A stretch of DNA of 43,950 bases. Source: Gammaproteobacteria bacterium. GTDB taxonomy: Bacteria > Pseudomonadota > Gammaproteobacteria > Pseudomonadales > Cellvibrionaceae. A program made the translations under genes and the position numbers. Location of the stretch: NCBI GenBank assembly GCA_005801205.1, contig SYDJ01000173.1, forward strand, positions 1 through 43,950, written 5' to 3'. Positions 25,579 to 33,346 of the stretch are shown piece after piece (position 1 is the stretch's first letter; the number at the start of each line of letters is the position of its first letter). The notes beneath the pieces are model-generated. The model saw only the letters and a list, made by a program, of their open reading frames with translations, ran no database searches and had not been told where the DNA came from.

Positions 25579-26001
25579 TTAAGGAGCCGGCACATAAATC
25601 AAATTAAATGGACTTTTCTTAGTTACGCTCCCTTTGAGCAAACTCACTTCGCAGGCAACCAAATCACCCAAAGCAGCGCCGGGGGTTGACACTGGTGCTG
25701 CTGCTACCGAATAACCGTTCAAAGGCAAAGCACCACCCTGCAATATACTGGCAGCCGAACCACAAGTAGTCATTGTGACTGGCGTTGGCCCCCCCAAGAC
25801 ACCCGCTGATGTTGCTACAGCCGCAGCATAGTTCAGCGCCATACCGCTACTTAAATTAGCAGCAACGCCATCTGCAGCAGCTTGCTGCGCAGCACCAGAC
25901 ATATCCACAAATTTTGGCAACGCCGTAGCCGCCAAAATGCCTAAAATTACGATAACAGCAATAAGCTCAATCAGTGTAAAACCAGATTGTTGAGTTTTCA
26001 T
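25579..26001 (-). CDS. mshA: MSHA pilin (MshA/MshB type)
   Basis: 140 residues. Leader 'MKTQQSG' is followed by the type IVa pilin helix '[26 protein letters not shown]', with Glu at +5 and the helix break Pro at +22. The globular domain has two cysteines ('TTCGSAA' and 'LVACEVS') that would form the C-terminal disulfide loop. GGAG seven bases before the ATG is the best ribosome site in this operon, fitting a highly expressed major subunit. Only one gene of the MshA/MshB pair is present, so whether it is the major pilin or MshB cannot be settled by sequence alone; strong translation signals and first position favour MshA. It is transcribed away from the Rhs insert. Confidence 0.85.
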   Translation of the reverse strand: MKTQQSGFTLIELIAVIVILGILAATALPKFVDMSGAAQQAAADGVAANLSSGMALNYAAAVATSAGVLGGPTPVTMTTCGSAASILQGGALPLNGYSVAAAPVSTPGAALGDLVACEVSLLKGSVTKKSPFNLIYVPAP

Positions 26002-26298
26002 AAGGAAGCTCCAAACAGATAGTGTGTTGTACGATTAAGTTTAACGTTTACAAGGCCCTAACACCGAAAGTTCTTTTACAAGAGCACTTCTAAAGCTCAT
26101 CCTTGCTTCGCTGAGGTTTACGCCATCAACGAAATAAGTTGCTTGATAGATTGAATATAGTCGATTAATGACAGGTTGCCAGTTATAAAGTATAAAAATA
26201 CCTCCACAGACATGAATCACGTAAAAGTCGATCTTGAAAATATTGAATTCCTTTACTAGCCTGAATTACGAGCACCTAAGATTTAGATATATCTAAAA
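26002..26298. other. Divergent intergenic region between mshA and the Rhs tip gene
   Basis: About 300 A+T-rich bases without a gene. It must supply the mshA promoter on the minus strand and, if expressed, the Rhs module promoter on the plus strand. I see no clear sigma54 (GG-N10-GC) site on the minus strand and no strong sigma70 pair. A perfect 16-bp palindrome closes the region at 26282-26297. No remnant of an upstream Rhs coding region can be read in any frame. Confidence 0.5.
26282..26297. repeat. Perfect 16-bp A+T palindrome at the edge of the Rhs module
   Basis: TTTAGATATATCTAAA is identical to its reverse complement and ends one base before the GTG start of the Rhs fragment. It could be an operator, a recombination boundary or part of the promoter; nothing else decides between these. 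Confidence 0.6.
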
Positions 26299-26832
26299 GT
26301 GCAAAGCCTTCTTAGAAGCAAAAAAGCACTTTCGCATTATTCATTTCAGAACTACAGCCAACACCGCTATATTGAAAGTGATCCGATTGGTCTCGAAGGC
26401 GGCATCAATACTTATTCTTATGTAGATTTGAATCCAATTATTAAAATTGATCCTCAAGGATTGCAATCTATCACCAGACCTCTTTTGCCATGGTTACTTC
26501 CTTGGCTTGTTCCAACACCCAAGCCTCAATATCAGCCCAATGTTCCTTATGATCCGGCTGATCCTTATGATTTGGGGCATCCTCATAATGATTCTGCAGT
26601 TCCGAAAACAAAATATTTTTACAAGCGTTGCACAGTAGCAGAAACGAATGAATGCAAAGCCAGTTGTGATATGCAAGGAAAATCTATGGAAAGTTGTACT
26701 AGAACACTTAAAACTGGGCCAGGCATTAAGGAGGGGCAAGTAGTGCCCGAAATAGGAAATGTACCTGGAAGTGTTGGCTGTGTATGTACTGAAGAGCCAC
26801 CAGAATGTCCAGATTTTAAGGCTCCAAAATAA
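26299..26832 (+). CDS. Orphan Rhs C-terminal tip with cysteine-rich end (candidate polymorphic toxin fragment)
   Basis: 177 residues from a GTG. Residues ~23-55 are the end of the Rhs repeat-associated core: '[20 protein letters not shown]' followed by '[11 protein letters not shown]'. In full-length Rhs proteins this is where the conserved cage ends and the variable C-terminal toxin begins. Everything before residue ~20 is non-conserved, so the large core is missing. The variable part (56-177) has a hydrophobic '[13 protein letters not shown]', an Asp/Pro/Tyr-rich linker and seven cysteines (111, 119, 123, 133, 161, 163, 170) in a pattern suggesting disulfides or metal binding. I do not recognise the toxin class. 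It ends directly against a small gene (stop and next ATG touch), the usual toxin-immunity layout. It may be a displaced orphan cassette not secreted by itself, or a decaying remnant. Confidence 0.78.
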   Translation: MQSLLRSKKALSHYSFQNYSQHRYIESDPIGLEGGINTYSYVDLNPIIKIDPQGLQSITRPLLPWLLPWLVPTPKPQYQPNVPYDPADPYDLGHPHNDSAVPKTKYFYKRCTVAETNECKASCDMQGKSMESCTRTLKTGPGIKEGQVVPEIGNVPGSVGCVCTEEPPECPDFKAPK

Positions 26833-27150
26833 ATGAAAAAATTCCTATTAGTTCCAGATGCAATTTATTTTACTGTAGATTTTCATGATAAAGATTTACT
26901 AATACCTGATATAAAAACCTATGTATTTATTGGTGAAAATATATTGGGTGGTGCTGAAGAACCTACTACTTTTTTCTTTCAGGGCGCAGAAAAATACATT
27001 GCCCTTGGGAAATGGGAGCCACCACATGATGCAGTTGAATTTGATGTCTTAATGATGCAAGAAGATTTTTTGGAATATGTAGTTGATTACAGTGGGTTGC
27101 AAGAGCAAATTGAACTTATGAAAAAAGGAGGGGCAAGGTACTACCCATAA
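26833..27150 (+). CDS. Small acidic protein, putative immunity partner of the Rhs tip
   Basis: 105 residues, acidic, no signal peptide, no cysteines. The family is not recognised. It begins at the base after the stop codon of the Rhs fragment, so the two are cotranscribed and probably coupled. The sequence 'YIALGKWEPPHDAVEFDVLMMQEDFLEYVVDYSGL' resembles the compact alpha/beta layout of many immunity proteins, but the assignment rests on position, size and charge. The ATG is followed by an A-rich stretch, and the composition is more A+T-rich than the flanking msh genes, consistent with horizontal acquisition. It is followed 23 bases later by a good terminator. Confidence 0.72.
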   Translation: MKKFLLVPDAIYFTVDFHDKDLLIPDIKTYVFIGENILGGAEEPTTFFFQGAEKYIALGKWEPPHDAVEFDVLMMQEDFLEYVVDYSGLQEQIELMKKGGARYYP

Positions 27151-27173
27151 AATCAGAGTCCAGTTTGAAACTC

Positions 27174-27207
27174 AAGCCTAGCACAGAAATGTGCTGGGCT
27201 TTCCATT
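27174..27207 (+). terminator. Terminator after the putative immunity gene
   Basis: The stem AAGCCTAGCACA / TGTGCTGGGCTT (27174-27185, 27190-27201) is 12 bp with one G-T pair and a GAAA tetraloop, followed by TTCCATTTCT. It sits inside a wider imperfect inverted repeat: AAACTCAAGCCTA (27168-27180) against TAGGCTTAATTGAGTTT (27210-27226), which differs only by a four-base insertion. Confidence 0.75.
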
Positions 27208-27255
27208 TCTAGGCTTAATTGAGTTTAGATTGATTGTTCAAGTCTGTCAGCATAC

Positions 27256-27306
27256 TGGCCACACTTTTCCGGTTTCGGTGGTCAGGCTTGCGCAGCAGGT
27301 TGGTCA
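27256..27306. mobile_element. Possible IS21-like end remnant (spaced TGGYCA repeats)
   Basis: Three copies of TGGCCA/TGGTCA start at 27256, 27279 and 27301, spaced 23 and 22 bases, in a short patch clearly richer in GC than its surroundings (about 27240-27345). Insertion sequences of the IS21 family carry several such spaced repeats at each end. No transposase gene is present, so at most this is a scar. The first two copies also form a hairpin (CTGGCCAC / GTGGTCAG). Confidence 0.3.
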
Positions 27307-27428
27307 TTTAGGTGCAGTCCACACAGGTACGTGACCGGTAAACGAATAGAACACTAAATACCACGCTTTCTAAAATAAATTCATGCAAAAGCTAAACAAT
27401 GAAACTCAATCCACGCATAAATAAAGCC

Positions 27429-27959
27429 TTAGTTATTTTTCGTAATAGGCGGGGTATGAAATATGACGCGACCAGAAAGGGGGGTGTACTCAAAATAAAA
27501 CTCATCGGGGGACTTGGTGATTAGCTCATAGCGACAAGCCCCCTCTTGCGACACGCTTAAATGATAAATTCGTGAACCATAGGTGTCACCATCATCAGAA
27601 GAAATAGAGGGCGGATTTTGCAGCAGGTTATTCCATAAACTTAAACAGCTTGCTACAGTCACAATAGGCGATAGCGGCTTCTCAGTGACAACCATTAAAG
27701 GCCAGCCCTGAGCCGTAAACTGAATATCTAAACCATCTATATTTAACTGAAAAGTTTTAGTTTGCTGCTGCGCCATAACCCAACGTGCATGATGATTATA
27801 AACAGAAGCGTTGAAATGTTTTGCAACTACTTCAAAACTAAGGCGCTTAGTTTCTTCTGCCAAGTATACATAACGCTGCATAGCAACCAGCACAATTATG
27901 CCAATAACAGACAACACAAAATAAAATTCAAAGCTAGTAAAACCCAGCGTTTTTTTCAT
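27429..27959 (-). CDS. mshF: MSHA biogenesis protein MshF (prepilin-like)
   Basis: 176 residues from ATG 27959; a longer reading frame runs back into mshG but would not fit the prepilin signal. Leader 'MKKTLG' then 'FTSFEFYFVLSVIGIIVLVAMQRYV', with Glu at +5. 'HFNASVYNHHARWVMAQQ' and 'GWPLMVV' resemble MshF of Vibrio/Shewanella loci, whose role in MSHA assembly is unclear. Two cysteines (CLSLWNNLL and GACRYE) could pair. It is the last gene of the assembly half, 43 bases after mshG, and converges on the Rhs module. Confidence 0.82.
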   Translation of the reverse strand: MKKTLGFTSFEFYFVLSVIGIIVLVAMQRYVYLAEETKRLSFEVVAKHFNASVYNHHARWVMAQQQTKTFQLNIDGLDIQFTAQGWPLMVVTEKPLSPIVTVASCLSLWNNLLQNPPSISSDDGDTYGSRIYHLSVSQEGACRYELITKSPDEFYFEYTPLSGRVIFHTPPITKNN

Positions 27960-28002
27960 TGTGAAAATCCATTGTGCTTTGCCGTTATTGTAAACTCTGC
28001 AG

Positions 28003-29223
28003 CTATTTTTGAATGGAATACATATCCCACATAGGCAAGAAAATACCCAACGCAAGCACTGTTACAAAGCCGGCCATAATAACAATCATCAATGGCTCAA
28101 TTCGGTCGCCAAGCAATTTAGTATCGTACTCTACTTCACGCTCATAAAATTCTGCTACTTCTGCTAAGAGCGTATCCACTTGTCCGCTTTCTTCACCCAC
28201 CGAAATCATTTGCAATACCAGCGGCGTAAACATGCCGCTAATAAGATGGGTTTGGTAAAGCCCTTCACCGCGCTCAATACCGGCACGAATACCGCGAATT
28301 TTATCGCCCAAATAGTTGTTATCAATGGCACGCGCGCATAACTCTAAAGCGTTTGAAATAGGCAAGCCCGCTGCCAGCATTAAACCGAAGGATCGCGAAT
28401 AACGCGCAAGCGAAGCACGCTCAATAATATCGCCCACAATAATTAAACCTAACTTTTTTTCGCCCCACCAACGGCTACCATCATGGGTTTTAATATAGTT
28501 AGTAAACCACAGGCCAGCCCCCACAATAATCACTAACATATACACCCAGTAAGCCACAAAAAAATCTGAAACCGCTAACAGAATACGTGTTGGCAAAGGC
28601 AGTTGTGCACCAAAATTGGCAAACATACCCGCAAATGCAGGAATCACTTTTATATTGATAATTGCCATTGCAATGCTAATGGCGATTAATACAAAGGTTG
28701 GGTAACGCAAAGCAGTCTTAATACTTTTTGTGGTACTTAAATCGCGCTCCATGTATTCGCTGAGCTGGTTGAACACCAAATCTAATCGACCAGAGTTTTC
28801 ACCCACACTCACCATACTGATAAATAAATTGTTAAATATTTTTGGGTGTGAGCGCATGGCCGTTGAAAGTTCTACGCCTGTTTCTAGTCGCTCAACAATA
28901 TCATTCAATGTCTGCTGAAACGTATAATTACGCAAAGAAGCCGCAAGACCGCGCAAACCTTTCACCAAGGGAATACCCGATTTTGAAATGGTATACATTT
29001 GACGCGCAAACATAATTAATTCAACACTTTCAACTTTTCCACTATTTGTCGCGCGCTCAAATTTTTCCCCCAAGGAAAGCTTAACTACCTGCTCCTCCAT
29101 GGAGACAGGGGTAATGCCTCGCCCCAACAACTGATTGGCGGCCGCATCGGTATTGGTAGCATCTACTTGGCCGTTAACGAGACGACCTTCAGCATTGCGA
29201 CCTTTAAATTGATATATAGCCAT
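28003..29223 (-). CDS. mshG: MSHA inner-membrane platform protein MshG (GspF/PilC family)
   Basis: 406 residues, the family norm. Two GspF domains are visible, each with a cytoplasmic helical bundle and a membrane span: first 'FARQMYTISKSGIPLVKGLRGLA...ALRYPTFVLIAISIAMAIINIKVIPAF' (~70-195), second 'YSRSFGLMLAAGLPISNALEL...PLMIVIMAGFVTVLALGIFLPMW' (~270-400). The N-terminal ~55 residues ('MAIYQFKGRNAEGRLVNGQ') are the usual small domain. It forms the membrane platform that couples MshE ATPase rotation to pilin extraction. The mshE-mshG gap is 55 bases. Confidence 0.95.
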   Translation of the reverse strand: MAIYQFKGRNAEGRLVNGQVDATNTDAAANQLLGRGITPVSMEEQVVKLSLGEKFERATNSGKVESVELIMFARQMYTISKSGIPLVKGLRGLAASLRNYTFQQTLNDIVERLETGVELSTAMRSHPKIFNNLFISMVSVGENSGRLDLVFNQLSEYMERDLSTTKSIKTALRYPTFVLIAISIAMAIINIKVIPAFAGMFANFGAQLPLPTRILLAVSDFFVAYWVYMLVIIVGAGLWFTNYIKTHDGSRWWGEKKLGLIIVGDIIERASLARYSRSFGLMLAAGLPISNALELCARAIDNNYLGDKIRGIRAGIERGEGLYQTHLISGMFTPLVLQMISVGEESGQVDTLLAEVAEFYEREVEYDTKLLGDRIEPLMIVIMAGFVTVLALGIFLPMWDMYSIQK

Positions 29224-29278
29224 AAAATTTCAACGTCATAAAAATGGACGGGAGCTTTAGCCCTTGCGAAAAAATGAA

Positions 29279-31000
29279 TTAAGAAATCTCTTCAATTTGC
29301 GCCGTAATACTCATAACCTCATCCAATGTAGTAACACCCTGCTCTGCATACTCCAAAGCAGCCTGACTTAAGGTTTTAAAATTCGGCGTTTGGTTGGCGG
29401 CTATTGCGAAGCCGTTAATATCCGATTTTCGCAGAGCTTCTGCCATAGGCGCATCCAACTCCAACATTTCAAACACTCCAATACGGCCGCGATAGCCGGT
29501 GTTATTGCAATGCGGGCAACCCGCACCCTGTTTAAATTGATATTGACTAAAATCTTTGCCTTTTGAAACACTTGCCAACAACTGTAACTCATTAGCATCA
29601 GGTACATGGTTTTGAATACAGCTGGAGCAAATGCGACGCACCAAGCGCTGCGCCACTACCGCCTTTAATGAAGTGGCTACCAAATAGCCATCCACACCTA
29701 TATCTAACAAACGCAATGCAGAGCTAATCGCATCATTGGTGTGAAGTGTGGATAAAACCAAGTGGCCCGTCATGGCAGCGCGCAGTGCAATCTCGGCAGA
29801 TTCTGCATCGCGAATCTCACCTACCAACAAAATATCTGGGTCTTGCCGCAAGGTTGCGCGCAACACACTACTAAAAGTTAAACCAATTTTTTCATGCAAT
29901 TGAACTTGGCTGATGCGTGGCAAACGATATTCCACAGGGTCTTCAACCGTAATAATTTTTTTCTGGGGTGTATTAAGTTCAGACAAAGCGCCATAAAGCG
30001 TTGTAGTTTTACCACTGCCTGTTGGCCCCGTAACCAATACCAAACCATGAGGGCGCGTAATAACTTTGCGAAAGCGCGTCACTAAATTTGGCGGCATACC
30101 CACACTATCTAAACTGCGTACACCATCGGTATGATCCAACAAACGCATCACCACAGACTCACCAAACTGAACCGGCATAGTGGATAAACGTACGTCGATA
30201 TTGTGATGTTTTATTTTTAAGTTGAAACGACCATCTTGCGGCAAACGCTTTTCAGAAATATCCAAGCTTGCCATAAGCTTAATGCGCACAACTAAAGCAG
30301 AAGCAATACGTTTTTCATTCATCACCTGTTCAATTAATTCACCGTCAATACGGTTGCGGATGCGCAACACTTTTTCATCGGGTTCAATATGAATATCTGA
30401 AGCCTTGTTAGTTAACGCCTCTTCAAATATTTTTTGCAGCAACTTAACAACGGGCGCATCGCTATCAATGGAGTCGGCAATAAAATCATCAAAGTCAACA
30501 GCAGACTCTTGTAACTCCTCATCTAATTCACCAGCCAAGGACGCAATTTCACTGGCGTGGCTATAGGCGATATCCAAAATATCTAACAATTCAGATTCAC
30601 GCACTACCGCCGGTTTTAGATTTTTTTGCAAAATGCGCTGTAATTCATCCAAACAAAAAATATCCGTTGGGTCTGCCATACCCAGTAACAGGCCATCAAA
30701 ATCTTCGCGCAACACCATTACGCGATAACGACGTGCACTGGTTTCCGGCAGGGTTTGCACTAGATCCTTATCAAACCGAAATTGTTTTAATTGCACGAAA
30801 GGAATATGTAATTGTGTGGATAGTAAGTTGAGCAACTCATTCTCATCAACATAACCCAAATCAACCAATTGGTTCCCTAGCTTACGACCACTCAACTTTT
30901 GCTCTTGCAGCGCATGCGCCAATTGAGTTTCAGTAATCATATTATTTTCGACGAGCAAATCGCCAATACGAATACGCTTAGGTGCTGATGTATTTAGCAT
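29279..31000 (-). CDS. mshE: MSHA pilus extension ATPase MshE with c-di-GMP-binding N-terminus
   Basis: 573 residues from ATG 31000, 25 bases after the mshN stop; an upstream TTG inside mshN is rejected. The N-terminus carries two MshEN-type motifs: 'RIGDLLVENNMITETQLAHA' followed by LQEQ (~10-34) and 'KLGNQLVDLGYVDENELLNL' followed by LSTQ (~39-63). Their RLG..L/V and terminal Q pattern is the known c-di-GMP-binding signature of this ATPase class. The GspE core has Walker A 'GPTGSGKTTT' (K~330), Asp box 'TVEDPVEYRL', Walker B 'LLVGEIRDAESAEIA', the His box 'GHLVLSTLHTND', and a four-cysteine zinc site 'CSSC...CPHC'. It powers pilin polymerisation, probably switched on by c-di-GMP. Confidence 0.96.
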   Translation of the reverse strand: MLNTSAPKRIRIGDLLVENNMITETQLAHALQEQKLSGRKLGNQLVDLGYVDENELLNLLSTQLHIPFVQLKQFRFDKDLVQTLPETSARRYRVMVLREDFDGLLLGMADPTDIFCLDELQRILQKNLKPAVVRESELLDILDIAYSHASEIASLAGELDEELQESAVDFDDFIADSIDSDAPVVKLLQKIFEEALTNKASDIHIEPDEKVLRIRNRIDGELIEQVMNEKRIASALVVRIKLMASLDISEKRLPQDGRFNLKIKHHNIDVRLSTMPVQFGESVVMRLLDHTDGVRSLDSVGMPPNLVTRFRKVITRPHGLVLVTGPTGSGKTTTLYGALSELNTPQKKIITVEDPVEYRLPRISQVQLHEKIGLTFSSVLRATLRQDPDILLVGEIRDAESAEIALRAAMTGHLVLSTLHTNDAISSALRLLDIGVDGYLVATSLKAVVAQRLVRRICSSCIQNHVPDANELQLLASVSKGKDFSQYQFKQGAGCPHCNNTGYRGRIGVFEMLELDAPMAEALRKSDINGFAIAANQTPNFKTLSQAALEYAEQGVTTLDEVMSITAQIEEIS

Positions 31001-31025
31001 GTTGTTTTCACTCTCAATTTCACTT

Positions 31026-32387
31026 TCACTGACTGCGCAACGCAGCAATTCGTTGATCTGTGTATTGTTTTACTTGCTCTTGCAGCTGCGGAAATTCACG
31101 CAAACGCACATAAGCTTGCAAGGCATTTTTAGGCTGGGACAAACCATCGTAAGCAAGTGCTAAACCCAACCAATAAGCAGGCTTCTCGCCAAAAGAATTT
31201 ATTAAGCGTTGGTAGCTAAGAATAGATTGCGGATAATTTGCGGTTTTATGGTAAAGGCTTGCCAAGAGCGACCTATAACCTTCATTCACATCCGCTGCGG
31301 TTAAATTCTTTTCCAGCACAGTGATGGCTTGGGCATCATCACCTTGCAGGCTGAGAATTTGTGCTTTTATTTTTGATTTTACATCTACCTCAAGATAATG
31401 AGTTTGCTCAAGAATAATGTCTGCAGCTGCCGCATTACCTTGTTGAATATAAAGCTCAGCTAGCAAAGCAGCAGAAAGCGCAGGCTTTTGCTCGCTAGCC
31501 ACAAAGTTTTTTAGCAGTGTTTGTGCATCATTTTGTTTGCCTTTTTGAATAAGCTCTTGCGCATGGCGTGCAAGCTGTTCATCTTTCCAACCCGCATTAG
31601 GCAATACTGAAACCGAAGACTCTTTTGCAACAGCCTCGGCAACCACAAAAGGTTTAATGCTCTCAGTTTGCGCAGGCTGAGCTGGAGCTTCAATAAGTTC
31701 TTGAGCGCCCTGTGCTGCCAAGGTTTGATTACTTAGCTCACTGAATTCAACTGTGTGTGCATCTACAAACCGGGCAGATACGAACCTTGCACGCTGAAGC
31801 AACGCTTCTGCTTGTGCAAGATTACCTAGCTGAGACTGCTCTTGCGCTTTGGTGAGATAACGCTGCGCAATTTTATCCAAGCCTTCTTTTGCATCACTAT
31901 TATCTGCGCTCATGCTAAGAATTTTTTGGTAATAGGCGTAGGCATTATCTTCAACGGGCGTGGTTAATCTATCCATCCCCATTGCTCGCTCAGCCTGTTG
32001 CAATAAATCCCCAATATGATTTTGCAATATCGTGTTTTCTGAGCCTCTTGAGGCTGTTTCGGCCACTGCATTCTCAGTACCCAATGCAATTGACCTAACA
32101 GCTGCACTTGGCACAGGAACTACTTCAGCCTGATTGTGAATGATGGATATTTTTTTAGGTTCAACTGCAATAGCAGGCTGAACCCCCGATGGCTTTTTAC
32201 TTGCGTCATTAATGACCAAGACAGCAATAAAAACAATAACAAAAAAAATGCTAAGTTGTACCCACGCATAATGTTTTTTAGGTGCGATTGATGATGATTG
32301 CAAAAGTTGCTCGTCATAACCTTCTGCACCATCCACCACAGGCTGATGCTGTGACAAATCGCGTAACATATCATTAAGCAGGCTCAT
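31026..32387 (-). CDS. mshN: MSHA biogenesis protein MshN (TPR, membrane-anchored)
   Basis: 453 residues. It opens with the MshN signature 'MSLLNDMLRDLSQHQ', has one membrane span near residue 45-62 ('WVQLSIFFVIVFIAVLVIND'), and a periplasmic helical region with tetratricopeptide repeats from ~155 to the end (for example 'YLTKAQEQSQLGNLAQAEALLQRARF', 'HAQELIQKGKQNDAQTLLKNFV', 'AYWLGLALAYDGLSQPKNALQAY'). It probably links the inner-membrane complex to the secretin MshL. It shares ATGA with the mshM stop. Confidence 0.9.
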   Translation of the reverse strand: MSLLNDMLRDLSQHQPVVDGAEGYDEQLLQSSSIAPKKHYAWVQLSIFFVIVFIAVLVINDASKKPSGVQPAIAVEPKKISIIHNQAEVVPVPSAAVRSIALGTENAVAETASRGSENTILQNHIGDLLQQAERAMGMDRLTTPVEDNAYAYYQKILSMSADNSDAKEGLDKIAQRYLTKAQEQSQLGNLAQAEALLQRARFVSARFVDAHTVEFSELSNQTLAAQGAQELIEAPAQPAQTESIKPFVVAEAVAKESSVSVLPNAGWKDEQLARHAQELIQKGKQNDAQTLLKNFVASEQKPALSAALLAELYIQQGNAAAADIILEQTHYLEVDVKSKIKAQILSLQGDDAQAITVLEKNLTAADVNEGYRSLLASLYHKTANYPQSILSYQRLINSFGEKPAYWLGLALAYDGLSQPKNALQAYVRLREFPQLQEQVKQYTDQRIAALRSQ

Positions 32388-33304
32388 AGATTAATTTCTA
32401 CAAAGCTAGGAATTAACAATGCAGAAGCTGCCGCCAATACTGCAACGGCTGGCCACAACCAAAGATTTTGTTTTGCTAATACGCGACCAATCGAACGGCT
32501 CTCTCTAGTATCTGCAATCGCTCTAGCCATATGACTGCGCGTAACTTTTTCACTTTTCTCACCGTAAGCCGCAAGCATGGCTTTGTGTGAAATGACATTA
32601 ATTAAACGCGGAACACCGCCAGAGGCACGATAAAGTAATGCAAGCGCCGAGCGCGAAAATAGATTAGCACCGCGATAACCTGCCGAGCTAAGCCGGTAGG
32701 CAATATAATCTGCCAAGCTTTCACGAGGGATGCCCTGCAAATATTCTGAGAAAACAATACGCTGTTTAAGCTGACGTAAGTCAGGGCGATTTAACAAGTC
32801 ATCTAACTCAGGCTGACCAATTAATACAACCTGTAAAAGCTTATTTTTTTCAGTTTCTAAATTGGTCAGTAAGCGTAATGCCTCGATAGTTTCGCGTGGC
32901 ATGGCTTGAGCTTCATCAACAATGAGAACCACTTGCTTTTTTTGCTGTGCCAAATCAACCAAGCGCTGATTGATTTCACGCAAGAGTTGGTAAGACGGTA
33001 TTTCAGGCGAGTAGGCAATACCAATTTCCTCTGCCAAAAACCATTTGAGCTCTTCAGGAGTTAAATAGGGGTTGGGAATATAAGCGGTGAGAAAGTTATC
33101 GCCAAGGCTGGCTAATAACTTTCGGCTAAGCAATGTTTTACCTGTACCCACTTCACCGACAATTTTGATAAAGCCTTCGCTATGGCGCAGCGCTAATAAA
33201 AGTGTACTCAGCACTTCGCGATGACTCTGACTATTAAAGAAAAATTGCGTGTCAGGTGTCAGCGAAAACGGATGCTCCACTAATCCAAAGTGCTGGCGAT
33301 ACAT
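32384..33304 (-). CDS. mshM: MSHA biogenesis ATPase MshM (ExeA/GspA-like)
   Basis: 306 residues from ATG 33304, chosen because GAGG stands five bases upstream; a TTG six codons earlier is rejected. AAA+ domain: Walker A 'VGEVGTGKTLL' (~38-48), Walker B 'VVLIVDEAQAM' (~122-132), sensor region 'VVLIGQPELDDLL', and the 'YRLSSAGYRGANLF' lid. Start 'MYRQHFGLVEHPFSLTPDT' is the ExeA/MshM hallmark. A C-terminal membrane span ('LWLWPAVAVLAAASALLIPSF') anchors it. By analogy with ExeA, it helps place or assemble the secretin. Confidence 0.93.
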   Translation of the reverse strand: MYRQHFGLVEHPFSLTPDTQFFFNSQSHREVLSTLLLALRHSEGFIKIVGEVGTGKTLLSRKLLASLGDNFLTAYIPNPYLTPEELKWFLAEEIGIAYSPEIPSYQLLREINQRLVDLAQQKKQVVLIVDEAQAMPRETIEALRLLTNLETEKNKLLQVVLIGQPELDDLLNRPDLRQLKQRIVFSEYLQGIPRESLADYIAYRLSSAGYRGANLFSRSALALLYRASGGVPRLINVISHKAMLAAYGEKSEKVTRSHMARAIADTRESRSIGRVLAKQNLWLWPAVAVLAAASALLIPSFVEINL

Positions 33305-33346
33305 AAAAACCTCAAATAACAATTATCCTGTCAGTAAAACGAATGT

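Noticed and set aside
26002-26298. Sigma54 promoter for the pilin gene
   Set aside because: Pilin genes often use sigma54, but no TGGCAC-N5-TTGC-like pair is visible on the minus strand here.
26299-26832. Full-length functional Rhs toxin
   Set aside because: Only about 30 residues of core remain and no YD repeats can be read upstream in any frame, so it is called an orphan tip.
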